A DNA stretch of 64,000 nt from Laburnicola sp. R22_1 (Eukaryota > Ascomycota > Dothideomycetes > Pleosporales > Didymosphaeriaceae). This document shows positions 22,801 to 32,866 of this stretch, in pieces. The notes beneath the pieces were generated by a model. The model was not told the origin of the DNA. It saw only the letters and a list, made by a program, of their open reading frames with translations, and made no database searches. A program made the position numbers and the translations under genes. Numbering within the stretch: position 1 is the stretch's first letter; each line of letters starts with the position of its first letter. The stretch lies in assembly GCA_014281115.1 (NCBI GenBank), contig JACONQ010000001.1:310001-374000 (forward strand). The letters are read 5' to 3'.

Positions 22801-23010
22801 GAGGGCCGGTTCTGCGCGGTAGGACGACGTCGACGAGGCTCTGCTGCGGGCGGGCGAGGTTCGTGAGGCGGCCGAGGTGCGGCGGGCCAGCTCAGCAGCC
22901 GTGCCAGCAGCAGTGCCAGCAGCAGCAGCAGCGGACGCGGCCGGCGTCGCGGCAGCAGTGGCAGGCGGGGTCGTGGCCGGCGGCGTTGGGACGACGCTGA
23001 ACAGGCTCAT
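19864..23010 (-). CDS. kar9: Karyogamy / cortical protein KAR9-like
   Basis: An intronless minus-strand gene of 1048 residues with a clear ATG at 23008-23010. After a low-complexity Ala/Thr/Ser/Pro start, the Kar9 domain spans roughly residues 250-720: AYFRQRHFSRANSIYTLS, MEWEELWNTVLGEIGLEIE and LTRLVFEMEERRHRAISDS are characteristic. Predicted coiled-coil stretches fill this region. The last 330 residues are basic and rich in Ser, Thr and Pro, as in microtubule-binding tails, with the tetrapeptide SAIP at about residues 865-868 (20407-20418), an SxIP motif for EB1/Bim1 binding. Yeast Kar9 links Bim1 on astral microtubules to myosin V and orients the spindle. Phosphosites and nuclear-fusion role are inferred only from the family. 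Confidence 0.88.
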   Translation of the reverse strand: MSLFSVVPTPPATTPPATAAATPAASAAAAAGTAAGTAAELARRTSAASRTSPARSRASSTSSYRAEPALDSSTKLARNVSPGLLARMSFLNQNQATEPSRGLSPAQIGRIAEHKIRELDQFHRDRRGIHIERRGTAWSATASQVGTPLIPQHTGESVPALAMDTSPQSSFVSNRSSFVSTSDKVLPSDSDAGDVSEDTQKYRLPDITKTKSLSLSRALTETDASSDTEPARPPTPPPKDTPPAVEASVLDHENAIDVAAYFRQRHFSRANSIYTLSRASFTNQIQQLTSIKLPPPESLTSEIRALPSSTAAGRALHSAANSIKQWMAKAAEVLGGLDAEDDVEWAAAAGREGLAEVDAAVGKFEGLVNVYITAIEDLQARDDIAALPGRDLTTLVAQMEDVLSNWAKIKKTLKGIKTQVEIAMEWEELWNTVLGEIGLEIENLTRLVFEMEERRHRAISDSVAESAEKFDIADLETIVEETPRQQAREQARLQSNRFSLPPTLSIMSPVSPIPQIEQENSRLLALFAKLQPLRASLDFLPMRLQHFQIRASKLFPSACDELTRRKDQLEKLEKKLEADADALREELGEDKWVHSFRQAGSKAIAMYDSLMKSIQRLRQAIDEGDDEKIGSRMSTYKDKREHYPPSMKRVLELIDIEMKHRSTVNGEILRIQQDVRQKVAALEVEMKETDMVLEEVTSTRKLRDSVSTVLSGRTEASLTGSALDTPNSSPGSSVIMSRRSSEYGRVTPVGKKSRQPSSSSTLSTSRRLSSLPMATGTTPRKAITTSRLETLATPVHSPRSMPSTPTRSLRSTTPACEKPRWNSSTNMRDTVVGHNYKPLTLTDPSPHRKSPLTPMRTLRSVSSHSAIPVRSPLSQSSALSPPASSRPASITPAQQSGIRRPLASPMQSPSTAARGKATQTTPVSTLSFRTPTSAQQVPIAEEESDGTATEPSPVARRAARPASAMTSRRTSLLPTPKQRTPSASHLPNVTAPGQTHSRMGSVEDGRKSKVGADDGRRSKMGADSGRSSKLGMTASGRKSSLEDRPRWK

Positions 23011-23807
23011 CGGGACATGCTCCAGGAGGCAGACGCTGAGCGCGAGGCTCGAGGAGGCGGCAGATGCGTTCGGGCGGGATGCACTGGACGATGTTGTGCA
23101 GCGCTTGCTCCGGCGCGTCGCGTCTCGCTTTATTTGTTGTTGTTATTGCTGTCGTACACACTGCAGCGAGAAAAACAAGACTACTGCACGGCGCCGGTTG
23201 TCGTCACTTTGCAGCGCATTCACGCAGTGCCATGTAGACGCATTATTACTATGGTGCCTAGTACGCCGTGCGCACAAGTGGCCTCGACAGAACGTGTGGC
23301 GTCTCATCCGAGTCACCGTGTCAGTGCTCACCCTTCCCCCTGGTCGCGAAATTGCATGCCCATCCTGGCTTGAAGGCTTCCAGGCCACCCAGGCCACCCT
23401 ATGAAATCTCAAACATTGGCACCCACATTGCACAACTTCTGGCTCCATTGTTTCGCACGCACCGACACGTCTTGTCAAGACCGAACCCTCATTAAAATCT
23501 GTTTGGCCGAACTCATACAACCTACAGTCCGTAGCTAAGTGGTACAAATGCAAATTGCTAGCTACTATAACGCCGGGGTATCGAACTCAGATGATCGCGG
23601 CTATCGCTCTGGTAGAAGGGAATACTGGAAACGAAAAGAACGGGGTGGTCTCGATTCTGGGAAATAAATATTGGTATTCAGAGAGAAGATTCGTCAACTC
23701 GGATGCCTCGTGCATATTGTTAAAAAAGGTGCTAGGGGTAACATAAACAGAGAAGGGGATGCATGTATGGGCCATTCGCCATGGTGTGTTTGCAGCCTGA
23801 GCAATCG
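23011..23807. other. Intergenic region kar9 promoter
   Basis: 797 bp between the kar9 start and the stop of the next minus-strand gene. A GC-rich half near kar9 grades into AT-rich DNA. A ggtatcgaactca segment at 23577 looked like a reversed tRNA T-arm but does not fold as one. Confidence 0.4.
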
Positions 23808-25319
23808 CTACGAGGCCTCGTAGTCGGTGTCGATCTGGAGCGTGGGCGTCTTGGTCTGGCTCTTTTGCTGCTGCCACTCCTTGATGATTTCCTCGCGAAC
23901 GCCCTTGCACCACTTCAAGAGCGCGGCGTCAAACTTTTTCCACGCTGTGTCGTCGGTGCCCTGCACCACGCCCATGACATCAACATCGAGTTTGACGTCC
24001 CAGCGCAAATCGGCTGCTTTGGCCCAGAAGCGCAGGTTCTCGGCACACCTGTACGGTTTTGCGGTATCGGTGTGATATTGCTTGATCTCTTCAAATTGCC
24101 GCCGCGACTTCTTAACAAGCTTGTTGTGTAGGTGAACGAGTCGTAGACCATTTCGCAAAGCGGTAAGAAAGGGTGTGGGTAGCTCGGCGCCTTCTGGACT
24201 TGTCCACTCGGGGAGTGCTTCTGGGTCGTTGTCGAATGACTTCAGGAACAACAGCTCCCGCTCCCGCTCCTTTCCTGTCCAGTCGCCCTCGCGCCATGAC
24301 CAGCTTTCCATCTCCTCTTGTTCCGCACGCTCCTTGTCTTCCTCCGTATCCAGCAACATCCCAATGTCCTCGACCCACTCCTTGATGCTCAACGTCTCGG
24401 ACGGCGACACCCCATTGGCAAAGTTGCGAATGGCCAGACGCTTCAATACCTCGAGCACGTCGTAGAGCTCCTTGCGTATCTTCCGCTCCGATTTGATGGC
24501 GTACAGTCGCTGAGGGTCCTCGTGTGCAGTGTAATAGTTCTTTGCCGCGCGAATGGCAAGCGTGGTCACATCGAGGAGATTCAGCCCCTGGATCTGGTGC
24601 CAGCCTGGCGCCTCCGCAGACTGTCGGCCTCCAGCTCCGTTTCTGAGGTCGGCTTCTGCTGCAGATCCGTTGTGGAAGCCCTTTTCGAGTTCTTGCAAGT
24701 GCTTCGAGCTCTCTTCGAGCGTCTCACGCAGCTCGCGGCGGAGGATGGTCATGTCGGGCGGCGGAGGGACGTATACGGGCGTGTTCCTATACGTGCTGAC
24801 GGTAGGCGGAAGCATAACAGGCTCGTTGTCGTCCCAGTTGACAGAGGCGATGTCGTCAATAGGAGATTCCACAAGACCCCCTCCCAGCTGGTCCATAGTA
24901 GAGAGCGAAAGGCCAGACATGTCGCCTTCTATATCTGACAGCGGGCGCTCCGAGCCGCTCGCCGTCCTGGGGCCATTCGTGCGCTTCTTTGCTACCCTGC
25001 CCGTGGCCTCGTCCAGCAGGCCGGTTCGGGCAAAGTAGTACTGCAAGTGCGCTATGGTGCCCAGGTTCTGCACGCTCTCTCTGTTCTTTGCCGAGTCGGA
25101 AAATTGTGTGCCTTCTGGTCGCATGTACCCTCGCCTCCTGCCAGGTATGCCACTATCCGAGAGCCGCCAGCTCGCGGACCGGCCAGAGACGGATGATACG
25201 GACGAAGCCGTCGATACCGAGCGGTCGAGTTGCGGCACAGCGTTGAGCGCAAACGTAGGAGATACCCATGGCTCGGGCGACGAGGTCCGCTCGGGCGGAG
25301 GAGAGGGAGAGGCATCCAT
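23808..25319 (-). CDS. Conserved-looking hypothetical protein, unrecognised
   Basis: An intronless frame of 503 residues with an ATG at 25317-25319. The N-terminal 200 residues are Ser/Pro-rich and probably disordered. The C-terminal 300 are helical, with charged stretches such as ESSKHLQELEKGF, SERKIRKELYDVLEVLKRLAIRNFANG and HNKLVKKSRRQFEEIKQYH, ending in KWCKGVREEIIKEWQQQKS. No signal peptide, membrane segment, zinc-binding pattern or catalytic motif is visible to me. Its length without stops, natural composition and lack of low-complexity in the second half support a real gene. A cytoskeletal or scaffold role would be a guess from helix content and its place next to kar9. It is divergent from the acylphosphatase gene. 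Confidence 0.75.
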   Translation of the reverse strand: MDASPSPPPERTSSPEPWVSPTFALNAVPQLDRSVSTASSVSSVSGRSASWRLSDSGIPGRRRGYMRPEGTQFSDSAKNRESVQNLGTIAHLQYYFARTGLLDEATGRVAKKRTNGPRTASGSERPLSDIEGDMSGLSLSTMDQLGGGLVESPIDDIASVNWDDNEPVMLPPTVSTYRNTPVYVPPPPDMTILRRELRETLEESSKHLQELEKGFHNGSAAEADLRNGAGGRQSAEAPGWHQIQGLNLLDVTTLAIRAAKNYYTAHEDPQRLYAIKSERKIRKELYDVLEVLKRLAIRNFANGVSPSETLSIKEWVEDIGMLLDTEEDKERAEQEEMESWSWREGDWTGKERERELLFLKSFDNDPEALPEWTSPEGAELPTPFLTALRNGLRLVHLHNKLVKKSRRQFEEIKQYHTDTAKPYRCAENLRFWAKAADLRWDVKLDVDVMGVVQGTDDTAWKKFDAALLKWCKGVREEIIKEWQQQKSQTKTPTLQIDTDYEAS

Positions 25320-25876
25320 GGCTGGGGGTTGGCGGAGTAGCGATTATGCGCGGTGCAGCGGCAGTTTGGCAGTGCAAGAAAGTCTGGCAGGAAAGTCAGT
25401 CACAGCTCATGTCCGAAGTCCATGAGGCGTGAGAGCGGAGGAAGATGTGGTTGCTAGGCCGGTGACAGTGATTGTTTCAGTAAGTTCAGGAGACGCGAAC
25501 AATAACGCGAACGGATGCCGCAGGGCCCCGCCACTAGCAAACTACAAATTTGCGCCGCCCCAGCCGCGATTTACGTGCAGACCAATTTGATAGTTGGCGG
25601 GACTTTTGCAGTGTATGATTTGCCCTATTCCACGTCCATCATCCATCTATCGCTCTACGACAGCTGAGGTGCTGGCAAGACCCCGCGCCGAACCAGGGGG
25701 CTCGACGCTAGCGCGGCTCTTTCACGCCATTTCCGTACATCCATGGATAGCTGTCCATTTTCAGTGACGTCGCTCTTAGCTTGGGGTGTCATTATACCTT
25801 CTGGTTTTCTACCAAAGCTGTATCATGCCGTGATTCTCAACCCCCGACAATCGATTCATCACAAACAATCTGTTGC
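25320..25876. other. Divergent promoter region
   Basis: 557 bp between the starts of the hypothetical gene and the acylphosphatase gene. No gene or recognised site. Confidence 0.35.
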
Positions 25877-26379
25877 ATGAAGCGCTTCTTTTCAAGCACC
25901 ATCAGAATGTCTGACAAGCGGGTGAGTGGCAGCATCTTCAAGCTACTGGCCGAGCTAACCGCAGGGAGATTTCCTTCAAGGTCGACGGCAAGGTGCAGGG
26001 TAAGTAAATAAGTACCGCCGGCCTTCAACTGTACATGCTAACTGGATCAGGTGTCAACTTTCGGTACTAGCATCTCCTCCCAGTGATACAGCCCGTTTTA
26101 ATCCTCTTCAATCTAGATCATTCACCAGGAAGCAAGCCAACAACCTCGGAGTGACAGGATTCGTGACGAATGCATCCGATGGCACTGTATGACTGACCGC
26201 CAGCCTAGTTTGTCAGTTGCTAATCGTCCTAGGTCCAAGGGGAGGCGCAAGGCTCGACGGATGCGATCAAGGAATTTGTCCAGCATCTCAATAAAGGCCC
26301 ATCTGCGGCGAGGGTGAAGGGCGTGGAGCAATCTGATATCTCGACCAAGTCTGGGGAGCGTGGCTTCAATGTCACGTAG
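25877..26379 (+). CDS. Acylphosphatase
   Basis: Five short exons, 25877-25921, 25969-25999, 26051-26063, 26117-26186 and 26233-26379, join to 101 residues; introns are 46-53 nt with GT and AG ends. Because no exon is long, the gene is easily missed. The product has the full acylphosphatase signature: KRISFKVDGKVQGVNFR with the phosphate-binding loop and catalytic Arg, FTRKQANNLGVTGFVTNASDGTV with the catalytic Asn, and QGEAQGSTDAIKEFVQHL. The enzyme hydrolyses the acyl-phosphate bond of small acyl phosphates. Exon 3 is only 13 nt, yet it completes the codons for Gly-Val-Asn-Phe-Arg. An inner ATG at 25907 (MSDKRISF) would give 91 residues, closer to the usual 90-100; the first ATG adds a short Arg/Ser-containing leader that might be mitochondrial. 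Confidence 0.9.
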
Positions 26380-27323
26380 TCCAAGCCAGTTAGCCTCCAT
26401 CGGGTGACACTACGGAAAGAGAAAGAGTTGACTGAGGGGAAACACTGAGGCGGAATATATTCAATACACTCTTCTGCATCATACACAAATATCCGCACAT
26501 GCTTGTCGTTGAGGTCTATGAAGACAGCGGTACTAGCTGCGACAGCGTGCCGACCCTGGAGTAAGTGTGAGTTGCATCGCCGTCCTTGAATATTCCGGTA
26601 ATGTTCCGGTATTCACCTACTTAGATCGGCGAACTCCATTAGTGAATTATCATGCAACGTTGCACATCGGCGAATTCATGGCGGACAGTAGTCGCCGGAT
26701 ACCTTATTATAGTCGTCAGCCTTACACGAGTCACCGAGACGCCGCCACCCGATTCATTTTCGGAACCAGGAACCTACAGATGCACAATAGACATTGATCT
26801 TGCGGAAAAAATAATTCATCCAGTATGTAAAATGCACATTCTTTTCAATCCTGAGCAGCATTTCTTTTTTTCGATGATTTCATAGGAAGGCGCACAACAG
26901 CATGACTCCGATGCTTGGCATTGCGTTCCGGGAAGTTTTCGTGGATTGACCTCGTCCCTTCAGCCTCTCCCACGCACGAGACCAGCGCAGGTTTCTTTTG
27001 GCATCATTGGCAAATCTTATGCAACGCCAGGACCCGGTTTCTGGCTTTCATGATTACGCTAATGGGTCGGCGACGCCTGGACTGACATTTTTCGTAATCT
27101 TCGCCCCTGAGCAGGACTGTAGCGGGATCCCGAAATGTTCTCGAAGTTCTGAAGCCTTCGTCGTCAGCGGCGAGTTATGATCATATAAAGGCCAACTGTT
27201 GCCTCCGCTGCTCACCCATACTCAGCTCAAAAGATACAGCTATTAATCAGCTTCCGATTGTTACTCCGACCCGGAACTCATCCACACCTCAATCAATTTG
27301 CTTACTACAGCCCACCTACCCTT
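26380..27323. other. Upstream region of alternative oxidase
   Basis: 944 bp that should hold the alternative oxidase promoter. It has paired CGG triplets at 26596-26609 and a repeated atcggcgaa at about 26625 and 26667. No gene seen. Confidence 0.4.
26593..26610 (+). promoter_or_regulatory. Paired CGG direct repeat, candidate Zn-cluster site
   Basis: ttccggta is repeated with an 11-bp period, giving CGG-N8-CGG. In Neurospora the alternative-oxidase induction motif bound by AOD2/AOD5 is CGG-N7-CGG, so spacing differs by one base. It lies about 715 bp before the ATG. Weak evidence. Confidence 0.3.
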
Positions 27324-28599
27324 ATGATCTCCACTAGGGCAGCAACACACGGATCAAGAGCCTCGAAGCAGGCGTCCGCGCAACTGCTCAAGTCCCTCAA
27401 TGGCCTGAATACTTCTAGTATTGGCCTGAGGCCATCGTTTGTCGCCGTCCATCACATCCAAATCGCCCCAACACATCAACGTCAATTCTCCACAACACCC
27501 AAGAGCTCCAGAATCGACGAGTTCTTCGTTCAAAAAGAGACTGAGAGGGTCCGCAAGACGCCGCCAGCATGGCCACATCCTAGTATGTTCACCTCGGTTT
27601 GGGACAGCTTCCTGCTAACCTGCCGTAGTCTATTCGTATGACGAGATGGAGCAAGTGGTTGTAGCCCATCGCGAAGCCAAGACCCTGTCTGACAAAGTCG
27701 CGCTCTTGGCCGTTAAATTCCTCCGAAGGGGCCTAGACATCGCAACTGGCTACAAGCACGAGAAGGCGGTTGCGTTGAACGAGAAGGACCCCGAGGCGGC
27801 GAGGGAAAAGTATGCCATGACCGAGGAAAAGTACATGATCCGAAACGTGTTCCTCGAAAGCGTGGCTGGTGTGCCAGGCATGGTTGCAGGCATGCTCAGG
27901 CATCTGCATTCCATGCGGCGGATGAAGAGGGACAATGGATGGTGAGCTCGCACAGTATGGTCGCTAGACCCTGGCTGAACGTATCTAGGATCGAAAGTCT
28001 GCTCGAGGAGAGCTACAACGAGCGCATGCACCTACTCACTTTTCTCAAAATGAGCGAACCGGGCTGGTTTATGCGCTTGCTAGGTATGTTGATAAGACCA
28101 CACCCTTCGGATTCGTACTAACTTGTTGCAGTTCTTGGTGCACAAGGCGTGTGGTGCAATGCACTCTTCTTTGCATACCTTCTTAGTCCGCGTACCGTCC
28201 ACCGTTTCGTCGGATACCTCGAAGAAGAGGCTGTCCTTACCTACACGCGCCAGATCAAGGACCTTGATGCCGGTCGACTTCCCAAGTGGGAGAAGCTACA
28301 GGCACCTCAGATCGCCATTGACTATTGGAAGATGCCTGCCGGGCACCAGAGCATGCGCGACTTGCTCTTGTACAGTATGTCTTTCTTCCCACGCCACGCA
28401 CACACACACTGCTGATATTCTACCAGTTCGCGCCGATGAGAGCAAGCACCGAGAAGTCAATCACACTCTGGGTAATCTCGACCAAGTCGAAGATCCCAAC
28501 CCCTACCTCAGCGAATACAAAGACGACACAAAGCCCCATCCTTCCAGGGACCTCAAGTACCAGCGGCCCACTGGCTGGGAACGTAGCGATGTCATCTAA
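27324..28599 (+). CDS. aox1: Alternative oxidase, mitochondrial
   Basis: Five exons, 27324-27582, 27629-27941, 27989-28083, 28132-28374 and 28427-28599, encode 360 residues. The first 60 residues are rich in Arg, Ser and Ala with an RQFST-type cleavage context, as in mitochondrial presequences. The di-iron carboxylate ligands are in place: the first Glu in [19 protein letters not shown], Glu202 and His205 in NERMHLL, Glu253-Glu255 in [11 protein letters not shown], and Glu308/His311 in [12 protein letters not shown]. The enzyme oxidises ubiquinol with oxygen on the matrix face of the inner membrane, bypassing complexes III and IV without proton pumping, and is often induced when the cytochrome chain is blocked. 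All junctions keep the frame. Confidence 0.97.
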
Positions 28600-30123
28600 A
28601 CTAAGCACATCTTGTCCTCTGTTCTTTGAGAGCGACTCTGCCTCGCTTCTTTCATCTCTCCACTCTTCATAGCATTAACGCGGCGTTGGTCGGATAAGGG
28701 GGACGCGCATCGGATACCCATTGCATTTTCGGGTGTCGGAAAATGTACCTACTGCGGACACTTTCAATACAAGGTTTTACCCACGAAAGGCCTGGTCCAC
28801 CGCATGGATCTTCTTGAACTGCCTTGGGACCCCGCTTCCAGTGTTGAGGATGGTGAGATTGCTATGTGGGACAGCTGCAGGAGGGCGGCTGCACAACTCT
28901 AACATGCAATATAGGGCTTGCATAATTCGCTATGCTACGGAAGTGGTTATGAGAATGCCTCATGGCCACGAGATGGACACGGGATCGAGCCGACTGCGCA
29001 AATCTGCTCAGCTCCAAGGGCCACGCGCGACGAGCATCGAGTGGAAAACATGGTGGCTGCAGTGTTTGCGGTAAAGTTCCATCCCCCGCACTTTACCACG
29101 CCGCCGCCCCCGCTCGCTAAAGGCCCCATCTGGGTCGTGGCTGGGCATTCTCAAGCTTCTCCGCACCAACTGCACCCCACATCTCTTTTGTGAGATACTA
29201 GCACTTCTTGTGCCTAGTTGCCCTCCGCCTCCGTGCCTCTCCCATGCCCCAAGACGGCACGCCTGCCTAGCTCCTTGTACTTGCTCATCCCGCATGGCGC
29301 TACTGACATAGCTTCGGGTTTACCGGTAGCTCTGCGAGCTCAGTGAAAGCCGGCCTACAAGTGCAGGAGGCGCCGGAAAAATCAGTCCTAATTTGTCCGT
29401 TTGTCGGTTCAAACGAGCCGAACTACTGTTCAAGCTAAGCCCTCCACGCCGCACCGTTGAGCTACCATATACATCTCAAGTCTCTTCGGTGGGCTTTGGC
29501 CGGATGTAAGCGCCTACAAGTGGAGTGCTGACGTACCTGCTCACTGCAGAAACCTTGCTCTTGTCTGCACCCCCTCACGTCTAGGTGGAGAATTACCCAG
29601 TGTTTCCCTCCGCTTACGACTGCATGTCCTATTGAATGGCTAACCTTGGGTGCTACTTGAAACCACAGGGCCGGGTCGTGTCCATTCCCGTGCAGAGCAA
29701 CAGGCCAGTCATAGAGAAGAGACCCCCCTTGCGGATTCATGTCCATTGCGGATCCGCTGGGGAGCACTCATGGAGAGCGGACATCGTTCCACATCCGCTT
29801 GATAGGCCTCCCTTCCAGGGTACTGCCGGCGTATAGCTACTTCCCTTTGATGGACGTGCTTCGCTTAGACGAGAGCTACACAGCCACTTGCTTCACGGAT
29901 ATGCGTACGGCCAAGGAATGCTAACGGAGGATCGGTTCCGCTTACAACTCGGATGATGGGGCTCCTTATGGCCGATGCCCCATCCCGTGCGGGGTTTGCA
30001 GAGCTTAAGAAGGACGGTACCCTGGAGCTCTTGCATGTCAAGCCCAATTGAACTTTGTTTCTTTTGAGGTATACTTTCAACTCAAAGTCAATCTTCTATA
30101 GTTGCTCTGTATCACACGGCAAG
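28600..30123. other. Long intergenic region before alcohol oxidase
   Basis: 1.5 kb with only short chance reading frames on both strands. It should include the alternative oxidase terminator and the alcohol oxidase promoter. ccccgc near 29085 fits the CreA/Mig1 core CYCCRS, which is common by chance. Confidence 0.4.
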
Positions 30124-32866
30124 ATGGTGATCCCAGATGAGGTATGGTTACAGTTTACTGGGTTTTGGCTTCACCAGGCTGATGTATGTCTAGGTAGATA
30201 TCATCGTGTGCGGTGGAGGGTCGTGTGGGTATGTGTAGCCCGTCCAATAATCTAATCTAATGCCTACTGACTGGAAACTAGATGTGTCGTCGCCGGGCGA
30301 TTGGCCAACCTGGACCGTAAGTCGAGCCGCTATTCGAACACTGCAGCTCGAGCTTGGAACCAGAAGCATGTGCTGACTATTCGTTGGCGGTTCAGATAAC
30401 CTCCAAGTCCTCCTCATCGAGGGTGGAGAGAGCAATCTCAACAACCCATGGTTCGTGCAACTTTGCCTTTACAATAGAAGATATAGCTTATGTTCAATCG
30501 CAGGGTGTTCCGACCGGGTATTTACCCCCGCAATATGAAGTTGGACAGCAAGACTGCCTCCTTCTATTACTCGCGGCCCTCGGAATGGCTTGATGGCCGA
30601 CGGGCTGTCGTGCCATGTGCGCATATCCTGGGTGGTGGCTCCTCGATCAACTTCATGGTATGATCTAATTACGACTAGAAATTCAAAACTTCTGCTAAAA
30701 GACGCTTAGATGTATACTCGTGCATCGGCTTCGGACTATGACGATTTCCAAGCAAAGGGCTGGACTACAAAGGAGCTCCTCCCATTGATGAAGAAGCATG
30801 AGACTTACCAGGTAAGCCGAGAATCGCGTGCGCATACCGCCGTACGCGAGCTTACAGTCCTGTTTAGCGCTCTTGCAGCAACCGCGACCTTCACGGATTC
30901 GAGGGACCTATCAAGGTCTCGTTCGGCAACTACACTTACCCCATCAAAGACGACTTCTTGCGAGCCACCGAGTCTCAGGGTATCCCGACAACCGATGATC
31001 TTCAGGACCTGACGACCGGCCATGGTGCTGAGCATTGGCTCAAGTGGATCAACCGAGATACCGGACGTCGAAGCGACTCTGCGCATGGATACATCCACAG
31101 CACTCGTGCGGTTCACCAGAACCTGCATTTGGCTTGCAACACCAAGGTCGACAAAGTTATCATTGAAGGTGGCAAGGCTGTCGGTGTCAAGACCGTGCCG
31201 ACTAAACCCCTCCATCCCGACCAGAAGCAAAGCAAGACATACAGGGCCCGCAAGCAGATCATTGTATCTGGAGGCACTCTAAGCTCGCCTTTGATCCTGC
31301 AAAGAAGCGGAATCGGTGACCCCGAGAAGCTCCGTAAGGCTGGCGTGAAGCCGCTCGTCGACCTTCCCGGTGTTGGTCTGAACTTCCAGGATCATTATCT
31401 GGTATGTGATAATATGTATCCTGTTTGGGAGCCTACTAACAGACACAGACCTTCTCCGTGTTCCGAGCCAAGCCACACGTCGAGTCTTTCGATGACTTTG
31501 CCCGCGGCGATCCAAAGGTGCAAAAGGAGGTTTTCGACCAATGGAACATCAATGGCACTGGTCCATTGGCCACCAACGGTATCGAGGCTGGTGTTAAGAT
31601 CAGGCCTACCGAAGACGAGCTGAAGATGATGGATTCATGGCCTTGCAAAGATTTCAGGTCCGGATGGGACAGTTACTTCAAGAACAAGCCGGACAAGCCC
31701 GTCATGCATTACTGTGAGCATCATCTTTTTCGCGTCTGGAAATGGCATCACTAACTCTTGTGCAGCTGTCATTTCCGGTTGGTTCGGTGATCATGTGAGT
31801 AACTGCATGCCTGCAAAACTGGGGAGACTATATACTGATATTGCATAGATGCTCATGCCTCCCGGGAAGTTCTTCACCATGTTCCACTTCCTCGAGTATC
31901 CGTTCTCGCGTGGCTCAACCCACATTGTTTCACCTAACCCCTACGAGGCACCCGATTTTGACGCGGGCTTCATGAACGACAAGAGGGATATGGGTACGTG
32001 ATCCCCAATGCCATATCCTCGCTTTAGCTAATCAAATACTCTGCACCATAGCTCCGATGGTCTGGGGATACATCAAATCCCGTGAAACCGCCCGACGAAT
32101 GGAAGCGTACGCCGGAGAAGTCCAGGCCATGCACCCCTTCTACGCCTTCGACAGCCCAGCCCGCGCCAACGACATGGACCTCGCGACCACCAACGCTGTA
32201 CGTCTTCATTCTCATTCTCATTCTCATTCTCAACCCACGCATCCGCTAATAAGAACCAGTATGCTCTACCCGGCAACATCTCGGCCGGTATCCAGCACGG
32301 CTCCTGGAGCATGCCCATGAAGAAGGGCCGCGCGCCCGAACCCAACTTCCTCAACTCAAACTGCCAAGAACTCCAGGAAGACTTGAAGTACTCCAACGAA
32401 GACATCAAGCACATTGAGGACTGGACCAAGCGTAAGACTCGTCCCTTCCCTGCCTACATAATCATCCAGCGCATGAGCTGATCTTTTGTTAGGCCACGTC
32501 GAGACGACCTGGCACTCGCTCGGCACGTGCTCCATGGCGCCCAAAGAAGGCAACTCGATTGTTAAACACGGCGTCCTCGACGAGCGTCTTAATGTCCACG
32601 GCGTGAAGAACCTCAAGGTTGCGGATCTGTCCATTTGTCCTGTGAGTTGATCGCTTTTTCGTTTGCCCCCTTCTCTTTCCTTGAGTTCGCTAATCGTGAT
32701 GCGATAGGATAACGTGGGCTGCAATACGTACTCGACTGCGCTGCTTATTGGCGAGAAGTGCGCTGTGCTTACGGCGGAGGATCTGGGCTACTCGGGCTCG
32801 GCGCTCGATATGAAGGTTCCGACGTATCATGCGCCGCGTGAGATTACGGGGTTGGCTAGGTTGTAG
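30124..32866 (+). CDS. Alcohol (methanol) oxidase, peroxisomal GMC flavoprotein
   Basis: I reconstruct 14 exons: 30124-30141, 30194-30228, 30282-30316, 30396-30450, 30504-30657, 30710-30811, 30868-31401, 31449-31713, 31766-31794, 31849-31993, 32052-32197, 32260-32431, 32493-32641 and 32708-32866. They give 665 residues against about 663 in Pichia alcohol oxidase, with close similarity throughout. The FAD fold shows [12 protein letters not shown] near residue 8; GMC signatures are [16 protein letters not shown] and [15 protein letters not shown]. The C-terminal segment has WHSLGTCSM with the catalytic His region and [19 protein letters not shown]. It ends in Ala-Arg-Leu, a peroxisomal PTS1-type tripeptide like the ARF of yeast enzymes. 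The enzyme oxidises short primary alcohols to aldehyde and H2O2 (EC 1.1.3.13). In non-methylotrophic moulds it may act on methanol from pectin demethylation. Intron 11 (32198-32259) holds a tcattc microsatellite. Confidence 0.95.

Noticed and set aside
23560..23640. tRNA-like segment around ggtatcgaactca
   Set aside because: The putative T-stem does not pair and no matching acceptor stem or A box was found.
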